In this document: positions 53,856 to 64,000 of the stretch, piece by piece
How the letters are laid out: each line of letters starts with the position of its first letter
Numbering within the stretch: the stretch's first letter is position 1
Assembly: GCA_905221605.1 (NCBI GenBank)
Contig: CAJNDS010000315.1
Span: 104,540 to 168,539, forward strand
From: Symbiodinium natans
Taxonomy: Eukaryota; Sar; Dinophyceae; Suessiales; Symbiodiniaceae
Length of the DNA stretch: 64,000 nt
Direction: 5' to 3'
Position numbers and translations under genes: made by a program
The notes under the pieces: generated by a model
Database searches by the model: none
What the model saw: the letters and a program-made list of their open reading frames with translations, nothing else
What the model was told of the DNA's origin: nothing

Positions 53856-56597
53856 CTTGCTGCTGTTTCATCCCAAGAAGCGAGCTAAGGACAGTCAAAA
53901 GTTCCTCGACAAGGCACACCAACATTGCATGCTCTGGAGACCTGTCGGGCTGTCAGCAAGTCTTGAGCCTGCAGCCGAAAAGCAACCATTGATTTCACCT
54001 GAACAGGGCTTGCCGATGCTCTGCGAAGACCGACACGTGGGAATCCGAACAGCAGCATCAGGCTCACCAGCACTGGGCAACTCTGTAACACTGCTGACTG
54101 TGAGCGCGCTTGACGGGAAGGAATCTCCGCGCAAATTTTTTATCCAAGCGTGATCCGATTACTTGCTGCGGCTGCCTCGGATTGCAGCTCGCCCCTTCTC
54201 GCCTCATGAGGCACAGTGAAAGGCTGGGTAAGCAAGGTCGGACGGAGGCTGGAAATTGCCGGCCTTCTTCCACCCGGGTCCGTGGCTCAATGCAGACGAT
54301 CAACATGTGGCATCCCAAGATCAAACAAGATCACCTGCAGGTTTTGGAAGTTTCGCATTGCATCGCAGCTGTTCCCGTTCCTGGCAGAGAGCCGGTGAGA
54401 AGTGCGCTTCAAGCGGCTGATAAAGACATGTCAAGGCATACCTGCGCAGTTGTCTCTCCCTCTCTCTCGCTCCCTCTCTCGCTCTCTCTCGCTCTCCCTC
54501 TCGCTCTCTCTCGCTCCCTCTCCCTCTCTCTCCCTCTCTCTCCCTCCCTCTCCCTCTCTCTCCTTCTCTCCTTCTCTCTCCCTCTAGCTGCCATGCACCA
54601 TAGCAGCGTTTGCCAGGCCACGAACCCGCACTGCTCATGCCAAGAAGCACGTGATGCTGGGCACCGACTGCTTCCTTGGAGTATCCAGTTTTCAACCCTG
54701 TTTTTCCATGGAAGCATGAGAGGCATGGGCGTTTAAAGCTTGGCTGTTTGGCAAGCATCCCTGTTCATAGCAACGCTCGTGGACTCGGCGCACCATGTCT
54801 GTGGTGATCAAACGGTGGGTCACTGCAGCAAAAAAAGGGATATTCGTGGCAGACTCTGCTTGCACTCCGAGTGACAGCTGCGCATGTCCATGCATAGCAG
54901 TTTCGGTGGGCAAGGCAATTCGATGAGGCTATCAGCTCAGAACACATTGCAGGCACCACCGCGTTGGATCATTCAGCAACTGCGATGTTTGAAAGTAGGC
55001 TTGATACAGCATTTGGGCCAATATTTCAACCCAATAAATTTGCATACTGGACTAGGTCAAGACCTTATGAAGTAGTAGACATACTAGGGGCCGCAAGCCC
55101 GCAGAATGGCCAATGGACTGCAAGGGCAAGCACCCTTGGAGTCCCTGGAAGGCAGCGCCCGAAGTGTCAGATCTCTGGTAGTTTGGTCACGAAGTGAACA
55201 ACTTGGCTTGCGTCCGCTTGCATGAGCGTTGTGACCTTCGGCATGTTCCACAAAAAAAGCATGGAAAAAACACAGAAAACGCACAGGGCTGCGCAGTGCT
55301 GTGCTGCGATCATTCCTCCCCTCCTCCCTCCCTCCCTAGACTACAAAGGAAAAGGTCAGAAACACGGAGACACACTGCAAAGCAGACACCAGGCTAGAGA
55401 GGAAAAGATCACAAGGAGACAAGCCGGTTGGGCAACCGGCTCGGAACCGGTTGTCAATTCGGCGCCGTCTGCATGGCATCCACAGTTCTAATGGCTGCCC
55501 GGTTGAGACTGAGGCGCGCTTGATCGATTGCGACAGGCAGTACATAAGAGACTCGACTGAGCTTGGTGACACTGGAGTGAGCAAGACTGGTTATTCGATG
55601 GGGTTGTTCTGACGATGCACTTGGAGTTCACACCATCACATCATAGAAGGTCTCACAGGTTCTCATAGTAAACCGGCACACTGGCAACGAGTACGAATGA
55701 ATTCATCAGAGGTTCGGTAGCAACACGTCCATCACAAGAAAGGATGTTACTGAAGAATTCTCTTCTGAAATCAAAATCGGCGGCCATCCCCAGGGCACGG
55801 GCAGAGACCTCTTGCAGCGCTTGACTCTGGGGACCTTTCAGATACAGAGAGATCGTCAGATACAGAGATCCCATGTTCCGTGTAGTTCTGAGGCCAAGTC
55901 CCAATGCGTGGAGGGACATCGACCAGGAGTGGCGATTTGGGAGCCCAATCGGTGTGCAAGGTGCATTTGAGCCTTGGCTTGAAACTGGTTTGATCCACAC
56001 TTTGGGCGTGCCGCGTGTACCTTTCTACACACATATATAGATATAGCCGCATGCTTTAGGTAGTGGTTCAAGTTTGTAAACATATATCTATATATACATA
56101 CATAAGTAAAACAGGGGTGTGGTGCCAGCGGCCACTTGCCCAGCGTATGCCTCGCGGGCTTCAGAAGCAAAAGGGCGAACGCCGTCCTGCAATCCGGTTG
56201 CCTTGCATGAGTGACGAGGAGGTGCGACCCATGACCCGGTTCCAGCTCGCCGAGGGGAGCACTGCTAGCTGATATGGGCTTCTGGCACAAACTTCATGTG
56301 CGAATGTTAACAACGTGATAGCAGCTCAGTCCTTATGCATGCAGGATATAATATCTTTATCTTGTGTCTGTGTGTGTGTGACAGTGGTTGAAAAAAGGTC
56401 AAGGTCCTGGTGAGGTCCTTGGAACTTGAGGGACCCGAGTGTGAGTATGCGAGAGAGAGGGAGAGGGCTTTGGATAGGTATTCGGTTTGGGGTACCGACA
56501 CGAGACTAGCGAACCTCCTGGTGCTGCCAAGGATGCAGTCCCGACCGCATCACTTCTACACGTGGAGCCCCCGAAATCACCGCCTCGCTCTGTGCAG
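53856..56597. other. Gene-poor stretch, no supported gene
   Basis: Frames on both strands lack motifs. A CT-rich microsatellite lies at 54453-54590 and (CCTC)n at 55315-55338. Short (TA)n lies near 56030-56100, and (GT)n at 56366-56379. Confidence 0.45.
54453..54590. repeat. (CT)n/(CTCGCTCC)n microsatellite
   Basis: Pyrimidine tract on + built from CTCTCTCGCTCC and CCCTCTCTCT variants. Confidence 0.9.
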
Positions 56598-57689
56598 ATG
56601 TTGGCTTTTCCGAACGAACAGCCAATAGACAACGGCAGCCCCACACCGCAATCTGACTTCTCGAGCGCATTTCTGGGATCGAGATGTGCTGTTGTGGATT
56701 GCGGGAATGGTCCACAGCACAACATAAAGCAGCTGCGCCAGTTTTTCAATCCGGCTTCTCAGCGACCTGTTGTCTTGAAAGGGTTTGCGCGGCACTTGCT
56801 GGATGTGTCCTGGACCCTGGCCAATCTGGAGAGGATGTGTGGACATGTAATGGTTGATGGCGTTCGCGTGGCTAAGCCCGGATCCTCAATCTTTGACTAC
56901 GCAGACGACAGCAAGAACTGTTGCTTTGCGGACTCTTCCGCGCAAGGTCAGCTTGAAACCATGAAGTTTTCTGACTTTGTGTCGCGATTGCGGTCGTCTG
57001 AGAGAAGTCCCTACTATCTCTGGGCTGTTTTGCTGGCCACAAAGTCTGGCCAGGATGAGCTGCTGCGCAGCTCGCTGGCAGAGCTGCTGTGGCAAGATCT
57101 GGGGGCATTCAAGTGGGAAGGAATCGAGCCATTGCGTCAGATTGGGGAACTTGGCTCAGTGAAAAAGGTACAGCTCTTCTGCAGCGGTGCTGGGGCAGTC
57201 ACAGCCTGCCACTATGACCAGAGCCAGAACATCTTCTTGCAGCTGGAAGGTATGAAGCGCTTCATACTGTTTCCACCGATGGTTGGGGCAGCAGCATTTG
57301 CGCCCTTTCCCATTTCACATCCCAGGGATCGCTGTGCACGAGCGCGGCTAAACCAAGGCACACGCCAGGAAGGCCCTTTCTCTGCCCATTATCCGTGCAC
57401 AGCCCTGGCCCAGGGGCAAGGCGTGGAAGCAATCTTGGAGCCAGGGGACTGCCTTTTCCTGCCCCAGATGTGGTGGCATCATGTAGAGTCGCTTGCTGAG
57501 GAGAACGTGTCGCTGAGTATTTGGTTTAAGGGTGGCGTTTTGGAACAGCGCCCCGTGCCTGCGCGGCTTTTGCGGCCGCTTCCTGGTGCTTTGGCTTTGG
57601 AGCTGGCGCGGGAGTGGGAGTTCTACTTGGCGACTGAAATCGGCGTCCTGGCCAAGAGAAGTCTTGAGAAACTCCAGGGTTCCTACTAG
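56598..57689 (+). CDS. JmjC-domain 2-oxoglutarate oxygenase, FIH-like
   Basis: A 363-residue frame starting at the first ATG in a longer open frame; ends in TAG. Residues about 53-70 read FNPASQRPVVLKGFAR, the usual cupin-8/JmjC entry motif. The iron-binding triad is complete: TACHYDQSQNIFLQLEGMKR gives His 205 and Asp 207, and DCLFLPQMWWHHVESL gives His 294. MKRFILFPP carries the conserved Lys-Arg region after the first strand pair. The spacing and the WWHH-x-E-S motif are closest to factor-inhibiting HIF and related protein hydroxylases rather than histone demethylases. Expected reaction: Fe(II)/2-oxoglutarate-dependent hydroxylation of a protein side chain. No introns; it is preceded by a GA-rich tract. 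Confidence 0.85.
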   Translation: MLAFPNEQPIDNGSPTPQSDFSSAFLGSRCAVVDCGNGPQHNIKQLRQFFNPASQRPVVLKGFARHLLDVSWTLANLERMCGHVMVDGVRVAKPGSSIFDYADDSKNCCFADSSAQGQLETMKFSDFVSRLRSSERSPYYLWAVLLATKSGQDELLRSSLAELLWQDLGAFKWEGIEPLRQIGELGSVKKVQLFCSGAGAVTACHYDQSQNIFLQLEGMKRFILFPPMVGAAAFAPFPISHPRDRCARARLNQGTRQEGPFSAHYPCTALAQGQGVEAILEPGDCLFLPQMWWHHVESLAEENVSLSIWFKGGVLEQRPVPARLLRPLPGALALELAREWEFYLATEIGVLAKRSLEKLQGSY

Positions 57690-59464
57690 CCTTGGTTCGC
57701 ATATGTTCGCATGTAGACATCTCAGACTGCGGCTCTTTGCGTTGGGAGTCAGGATACGGCGCTGAACTAGTTGCTTGTCTGCGAATATGCGCCGTGTGTT
57801 GACATGAAGGAGTTGTTCTGGCCACTCCCCAGCTCCTGAACTGAAATCTGACCTTGCCCGACTGAGCCAGCTGTAGCTTTGACGCTTGAAGTTGTGGCTG
57901 AGCAGTTCGAATGTCAAATTGAGGGCTCGGGCTAGATAAATCAGCACAGGAGGAAGTATGTCTTCAATTGAAGGGTGCGTGACATATATATTTTTATGCT
58001 CAGTTTGCTGGGATCCGATGAGTTTTTCCCTGTTGCATGTGCTTGGTTTGCATGTGCACAAGTGCATCCCTGCACTTGTGCGAGGTGTTGTTCACGGCCT
58101 GGCTATCCTTCCATTCAGGCTGCTCCCGCTTCTCAAGATGTTTGGGACCTCAATTGACAGCATGTGGGTGTTCATAGGGGCATGCGAAGCGCAGAGGAAG
58201 CCCGGCATGACTCATGCGAGGTGCCGCTGCCAGGGATGCGGGTCTGGCACCGCCACCAAACCTTGCAGCTCGCTGGCTCCGTTGCGGAGCTTTGCTGCTG
58301 CAACATGCTGTGCGCCTTCTCCCAGCCACCTTGCTGCGGCTCTTTCTAGGTGCCCAGGGGCAGAGCATTGCAGAGTGTGACCGGCAGCCGATGTGCATGA
58401 AGACGCGTGAAGTCCCTTGAGAGCCAGGTGCCTTCAACAGCCTCCGGTTCCAGGGCCTTGAAGCCTTAGAAAAAAGCCAGAGCTCCGTGGCATGTGCCGT
58501 GCCTCGCACGGCTTCATGCTTCCGTGTAGGGCCTGGTGCGAGAGGTGTGCCTTGCCCCAGGCACTCAGGGTTCAGATGCAGCACCGATTGCTCACGCGCC
58601 GCATGGCCGCTCCGGAAAGGGCGTTGCAAATGACCACCTCGTGAGCGCATGAAGCATCAGGAATCCTCGGATTGAAAGAGCTTGCAGCCAGGCCATGAAC
58701 AATCATGGACACGCACGTGCCTTTGGCTTTTGTGTCGGAGCCAAAGGCTTAAGCAGCAGACGACTAGGAATCATAGTAGATTTGATGGAGTTTCAGTCAT
58801 ATCCGGTCCCATATGTTAGACATGGCAGAGCGGCTAAAGGTGCACAGCTCGTCAGGATGAGGTTGCAAGGTACATGCTTGAGATCAGTTGACAGAAAATT
58901 TAACACTCTATCCACTGGCGACAATGGAAGGTAGTGATGCTGCACAGCGGTCTGCAGCTGCGATGGGCAGGAGCAGGGCTAAGCTACGACCTTTCGGGAG
59001 AGGCTAGACTGGCAGGCTTGGCAGGTCTCCGCTCGCAAAGTCGGCAGGGCGAGTCGCCTTGGCGCGGTGCAACACGTCCAAGACGTGGAACATGGCATTC
59101 CGACAGCTTCCTGGCCCTGACCGCCCTAACCCTCCTTCGGGCAAGCTGGAGACGGACAGATCTGGGTCGGGAAGCCTGGGAGGTGGAGGGCTGGCCTTGC
59201 AGTCGCTCGGCTCGGAAGAGGAGTGGCCACCCACGCGTCACCACGGAGTCCTTGCGGCAGCTCGTTCAAGACATTGGAATGGGCCCGCGACTGGGGCTCT
59301 TACCCCAGCAGAAAGAGACGTAGCTGTCTTCATTTGTTTTCATGTTCTGTTAACTTTTTGCAGGCGTCGCGCTTGCTATGCCACAGTGCCACACTAATTC
59401 TCTGTAAAATAGCGCCGAAGATCAGCATGGCGAGATTTAGGACTGCTCTGAGCCTGAGCTCCTG
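57690..59464. other. Spacer, nothing recognised
   Basis: Frames such as 57958-58380 and 58934-59323 have no motif and no clear start. The sequence looks intergenic. Confidence 0.45.
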
Positions 59465-60516
59465 ATGAAACTGAAGGGCCTGATGAAAGCGGCTCTTGCC
59501 AGATCCAATGAGCTGCTGGCGAATGACGCCTTGAGGCTTCTGAGCCGGCTCATGCGGAAGCGAGGTTTGATCATGGAGCCCACGGCCTTCAAGGGAATCT
59601 CCCAAAGATTGCTCGAGAGCGCATTGATGATGCAGTGCCCTGACATTGATCAAGTGGAGGCAAGGGACATGTGTCATGAGCAACTATGTCGCCCCTGCTT
59701 TTTGTTGTTTCTGTATCTAGGCCGAAGCTCTCAGTGCTGGCTCGTGTTGGGCACACAGCCTCCCAGCTGAGAAGCGGCCAGAGCTCTTGAAGAGAAACGA
59801 GCAGCTCATGGCTGAACTTGTCAACCGTAATCTTCCGCAATGGCTGGAGTGCCGCTGGGCTCATGATGCTGATGCCTTCCGACTTCGCTTGGCGCTGGAC
59901 TGCTGGGACCGGCGCGGATGCTACGAAGATGTCGAAGGCTCGCACTCCCAAACATTCCGGGAACTTGTTGCAAGTATGGGGTACACAAGACTGATGTGTT
60001 CAGTTGCCAGCACGTGATGTGAGGCACCGGGCTTTATGGTGCAATCTGTATGGAGCTGGGCGAACCAGAACGAGCGAGATCTCGCTTTGAGCATCTGCGA
60101 GAAAGGATTGACTTTCGGCTTGCATACCAGCCTGGGTTCCTCGAAGATCTCCTGACCATGAACCTGTGGAGTCGTGCGAAGAGTGCGAAGCCTCCAGGCT
60201 AACTCTCGTACTTGGGAAGCCATCAGCCAAGCCCACCAGTGTCAGATGCAGGCGACTCTTCCGACTTGGCTGACCTGGTCCAAAAGGCAGCCCAGCTGGC
60301 CTTCAGAGGTGCCTCTACTGGCATCCTCCGCAACTTATATCGCAAATGGTCCAGTGAGCGCAGGTGAAGGCAAGCTTTCGGGAGTTCGTCGCTGCTGAGG
60401 TAGGCGGCACGGAGCGGTATTATTCGAGGGGGGCGACAACGGCTACAAAGTAGTGGCGGAAGGGTTCAACCACATAGCCGCACCCTTGCCAGCGGAGAGC
60501 CTTGTCACAAGCTAGC
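59465..60516 (+). CDS. Multi-exon gene, helical protein of unknown family
   Basis: Exon 1 (59465-59659) starts MKLKGLMKAALARSNELLAN and is followed by a 61-bp GC-AG intron (59660-59720). Exon 2 (59721-59973) reads LKRNEQLMAELVNRNLPQWL and ALDCWDRRGCYEDV, ending at a GTATGG donor. Exon 3 (about 60020-60190) reads GAICMELGEPERARSRFEHL and LAYQPGFLEDLLTMNLWSRA. Exon 4 (about 60242-60365) reads DSSDLADLVQKAAQLAFRGA. A last piece (about 60415-60516) reads VLFEGGDNGYKVVAEGFNHI and ends in TAG. Splice phases agree for exons 1-3; the last joins are less sure. The protein is mostly helical. I do not recognise the family. Confidence 0.55.
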
Positions 60517-60899
60517 TGAAGGCTGAAGCTTGCTCCAGCAGCGCTTTGAGCTGGAAACTCTTCCACCGAGGAGAGCCGCAGCACTGGCTGGAGCAAAAGC
60601 AAGAGTGACCCAACGTCATGCGGAGGCACTGTGAGCCTGTGCGACGTTTTGCTGCTTTTTCATGTTGCCATGAGGGATAGCATCGATGGACAGTGTGCAC
60701 AGGTGCACTGCCTTCTGCAGCTACGTCGACTGGCAGATGCTAAGCAGAAGCAGATGTTGATCGTGGAGGTGGCAGACGTAGGACACCATCGGCATGGCAC
60801 CAGCTTTAGGCACACATGACAATGCTTCCGTCGGGGTCGTAATCAACACGAGGGAGACTGTGCCTACCGTGATGCCTCTGCATTCGGGCCCAGAGAAAA
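60517..60899. other. Short spacer, nothing recognised
   Basis: No motif on either strand. A short frame at 60631-60819 has ordinary composition but no support. Confidence 0.4.
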
Positions 60900-61112
60900 A
60901 TGCACATGAGCAGTTTCATGGCCCGTGTACCATCCCCAGCTGGCTGGTGCGGCTTGAAGCACCCTGGAAGTGTACTTGCATTCGCGCATCGCAGGCCCGC
61001 CCCTTCGCACTTGCAGTCTTGCGGCTCCCTCTGTGCTGCGTTCATTGCGGGCCAGTGCTCATCACGAAAGCTCTCCAGTCAGACGAGAGCAAAGAAGACA
61101 CAACGCAGAGGT

Positions 61113-62024
61113 ATGGGTGCAGTGTTTGCCAAGAATGATGATGCAAAGATACAGGCGTACTTCCGTGACAAAGTGATCTGGGTGACAGGTGCCTCCGGCG
61201 GCTTCGGAGAAGCCTTGTGCGTTGCACTGTGCCAGATAGCACGGCCAGAAGCCTTGCTCATCAGTGCTCGGCGCAAAGAGGAGCTGCAGCGAGTTAAATC
61301 CAAATGTTTGGAGCTTCTACCAAGCGTCAAGGTGGAACTTGTGCCCTTGGACTTAGAAGATACTTCTGCTTTGCCTGACGTCGCTGACATGGCAAAGACT
61401 TTGTTTGGAAGAGTTGATGTTCTTATTAACAACGGCGGGGTGGGTTTCCGCGGTCTGGGGCAAGAAACGTCCATCGAAGTCGATCGGAGGGTCATGAACA
61501 TAGATTTCTTTGGAGGGGTTGCTCTTGTCAAAGCCCTTCTACCAGATTGGCTGCAGAGACATGCCGGACATGTGGTGCAGGTGTCTTCCGTACAAGGCTT
61601 CTTCGGGCTCCCTGGCCGAACTGCATATGCAGCGGCGAAGCATGCAGCAGTTGGCTTCTATGATTCGCTACGTGCTGAAGTTGAAGATAGCGGAATTTCT
61701 GTGACGACCGTGTGCCCAGGGTATATTGCGACCTGCCACAGTCAGAATGCCTTGCGAGGCGAAGGTGTGAAATATCCAGAGGGCCACACCAGTAAGGGTG
61801 TTCGTCCTGAAATTCTGGCTCCAAAAGTCCTTGCAGCCGTGGCCCGCAAGAAGCGCGAGCTTGTTCCTGCAGCCTTCGATGCTCGCGTGGCACGCCTCCT
61901 GCGCACCTGCTGTCCGAACCTCTTGTTTTGGATCATGAGGAGACGTGCTCGCAAGGAGGCTCGTGAGCGCAGTGCAAGTGCTGAGCCAGCCATCAGAGCT
62001 GACGCGGGCAAGAAGCTGTCATAA
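61113..62024 (+). CDS. Short-chain dehydrogenase/reductase, DHRS7-like
   Basis: A 303-residue frame from ATG 61113; the same frame is open back to 60900, which would add about 70 basic residues that could be a targeting peptide, but an AG just before the ATG also suggests an exon start. Classical SDR motifs are complete: VIWVTGASGGFGEA (T-G-x3-G-x-G at 25-32), INNGG (105-109), catalytic Ser 158 in VQVSSVQG, Tyr 172 and Lys 176 in TAYAAAKHA, and PGYI after them. The N-terminal Arg-rich patch after strand 2 (SARRKEEL) suggests NADP(H). The basic C-terminal tail follows a hydrophobic LLFWIM stretch, perhaps a membrane anchor. Closest overall pattern is the DHRS7/7B group. The substrate is unknown. 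Confidence 0.85.
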   Translation: MGAVFAKNDDAKIQAYFRDKVIWVTGASGGFGEALCVALCQIARPEALLISARRKEELQRVKSKCLELLPSVKVELVPLDLEDTSALPDVADMAKTLFGRVDVLINNGGVGFRGLGQETSIEVDRRVMNIDFFGGVALVKALLPDWLQRHAGHVVQVSSVQGFFGLPGRTAYAAAKHAAVGFYDSLRAEVEDSGISVTTVCPGYIATCHSQNALRGEGVKYPEGHTSKGVRPEILAPKVLAAVARKKRELVPAAFDARVARLLRTCCPNLLFWIMRRRARKEARERSASAEPAIRADAGKKLS

Positions 62025-64000
62025 GAGTACAGAGTTGGAGCATGTCTTCCAGCGCCGGAAATTGGAAGTGCGAATTTAGGCAGGAGTTGCAATATGTCAG
62101 CAGCAACACAACTCACGGCATCCATGTCACCTGCAGGACCTGGGTTAGGCTGGGCCGAGCCGTGCTCCCGTGGCTGCGTCCAGCTGCTCACTAAGCAGCT
62201 CGCACCTTTTTACAGTGCATGTCAGGCTGCTAAGATGGCTTTCAAGCTGGGGCCATGTTCTTGTTGAAAGCACACATGTGAGTGCGCGTATGTGTGCAAG
62301 CTCACGTGCGGAAGGTATGGCCTCACGCCAATATTCTTCACAGATGGGCAGGGTGCGCTTGTAGAACGTCAGCTGCAACATGACCCAGACCTGGACGTTC
62401 CGCATCTTTCAACTGCAGTTATTTTGCCGGCCAGTTCAAGGGCGCAAGGCCTTCATGAAAATTTAAGCCTTGCACCCAAGAGATGTTCATTGTGCCAATG
62501 CACTAAGGTACAAAACTTATGCGAGACGTCTTAGCGATGACCGCATCTCAGAGCGGGCGTGGCTGGACATTTCTTCAAAGATGGAGATGGAACAAGTGGT
62601 AAACTAATCTCTTAAGAACCCCAAAACATTGAAAACATAATCTTCCTTATAAGGGTAACAAGGGTAATGTTATTGTTTGAAATTTTTGGGGGTTCTTAAG
62701 CAAATAGTCATAAAGACTAGCTTTGTGCCCCGGAGGATGAATTAGCACATTCTATCGATACCTTTGTGAGGAGCGTGCGCGCGAGACTATGGCACGAGCG
62801 TGGCCCCAAAGCGATCATAGTTCTTGCACTATGCGAAGAAGCGCAGTTCCCGACAGAATGGGAACGGACGAAGAAAGCACGCAGCGGAACCGTCCAAGCC
62901 CAGGAAATCGAATCGTTGCAGGATGGTGGCAGGAGCATGGTTTGGGCACGAGATGCGTGTGGCACCCAGGCGACAGTGTAAGTCGGCACAAAGAATGATG
63001 CATTTTCGAAAAGTCCGGAAATTCAACCCGAAGTGAATCGAACATGAAGCAGAAGTTCGTGAATAAGCAGGGCGGTCAACGCAAGTAGCAGAAAAGTGCC
63101 ACGACGCAAGGAAAGTTTGCCAGAACGACATGAAGTGCAACATTAACTCTAATGCTGCCTCGGTGTGCGTTACCTGCTCTTCCACGTAGGAGTGGCTGGA
63201 CAGGCAGTTCGCAACAGCACATGTTGTTGAGATTCAATCTTTAAAAATGAAGGGGCCATATAAAATCTACAATGGCGGACCAATCCGAGAGGACACATTG
63301 GTTGATGACGTATTGTCATTTATAATTATTCGACGGAATTGGTTGATTGTATCAGAAGTGTCTGCTACGCATCGGCTGGAACATATAACGATGCACACAT
63401 GCAAAAGAAACAATTCGCAATATCATTGAGAATATGGATGACAAGATTATTCATTGAATCAATATTTGCTATGATAGATTTGAATCAAAGAATCCAATAG
63501 AAATATTTCGACATGATACGAAAAATAAATGATTCATGATGGGCTCATATGAGATTATCTATTAGGAGAGATGATTTGGCTATCTGTAGTCACAATGCGG
63601 TCTGCTGCCTAAAGAAACTTTTCTTTTTGATTCTTGCTAGAAAATCCCGAGTAGATGGTAGAATTCTCGAACCTAAATGTCGTAAGTGGAGTTGCCGGTG
63701 AGGCCTTTCGAAAGGGGTTTGATCGGCAAAACGCTAAGTCTGTCGCTAAGTCTGTAGGACTTTATTACGCTAATTCTAACGTACCCGTCCGGACTTTTCC
63801 ATGGGGAGGCCATTGAAAGGTCATTAATCACTTATGATTTAGGATACAATCGGGATTAGAAATATTTGGAATCGATTATTGAAATCTGCGAGCTCCGCAA
63901 AAGAAAAATGGGGGGGGGGTGGCAATTGCGCCCGCGAAATCTCTGTATAAGGGGGGTCGTGATGGAGGTGTAATGGTGGCAGGAGGGGGGACGCAATATA
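62025..64000. other. No supported gene; foldback and AT-rich end
   Basis: Only short frames occur. A 90-bp foldback lies at 62611-62700. From about 63240 to 63890 the composition becomes AT-rich, with a 60-codon frame at 63247-63429 (MKGPYKIYNGGPIREDTLVD) that lacks a known motif. A pure G run of 10 bases occurs near 63911. Confidence 0.45.
62611..62700. repeat. 90-bp imperfect foldback bounded by CTTAAGAACCCC
   Basis: The left end CTTAAGAACCCC and right end GGGGTTCTTAAG are exact inverse complements. Pairing continues imperfectly inward (CAAAACATTG... against ...AAATTTTTG) for about 30 bases each side, leaving a small loop around ATAAGGGTAA. It could be a small MITE-like foldback or a structured RNA. 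Confidence 0.7.

Overview
The window looks like nuclear DNA of a dinoflagellate, most likely a symbiodiniacean. The evidence is: relics of the dinoflagellate spliced leader (ending CCATTTTGGCTCAAG) fused to two GC-rich open frames; introns that often begin with GC instead of GT; plant-type TTTAGGG telomere-like repeats; abundant microsatellites; long gene-poor stretches; and eukaryotic genes (PPR, YLF2-type YchF, SelO with a probable UGA-selenocysteine, a FIH-like JmjC protein) in single-exon or many-short-exon form. No bacterial operon, tRNA, rRNA or CRISPR array was found.

Layout. 1-8 kb: gene-poor, with simple repeats and one doubtful membrane-protein exon. 8-16.4 kb: a coiled-coil SP-rich protein, a partial FSH-family serine hydrolase, and a many-exon RWD-YchF (OBG-type) GTPase. 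16.7-17 kb: a possible mitochondrial-targeted first exon of a PPR gene. 17-32 kb: a block unlike its surroundings. It holds two open frames with spliced-leader relics, a 1.3-kb AT-rich island with an Asn-rich frame, a frameshifted ORF of about 680 codons, two oppositely oriented minisatellites, a telomere-like mosaic, and a 2.3-kb degenerate CCCTAAA array. 32.4-35.5 kb: the PPR gene body. 36.4-37.7 kb: an RluA-type pseudouridine synthase whose intron carries a 9-bp minisatellite of about 50 copies and whose catalytic Asp is Ser. 40.5-42.1 kb: SelO. 44-45.7 kb: an unrecognised gene, followed by a TTTTGGG tract. 46.5-48.2 kb: an acid sphingomyelinase/endopolyphosphatase-like phosphoesterase. 48-56.5 kb: gene-poor, with a LINE fragment. 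56.6-62 kb: a JmjC protein, an unrecognised multi-exon gene and an SDR. 62-64 kb: a 90-bp foldback and AT-rich DNA.

All recognised genes with clear strand lie on +, as expected for dinoflagellate unidirectional gene clusters. PPR and RluA are neighbours and would both act on organelle RNA; the other genes show no shared pathway. The best candidates for something new are the 17-32 kb composite block, the SelO UGA, and the minisatellite-bearing RluA intron. All functional calls come from reading motifs by eye; no database search was run.
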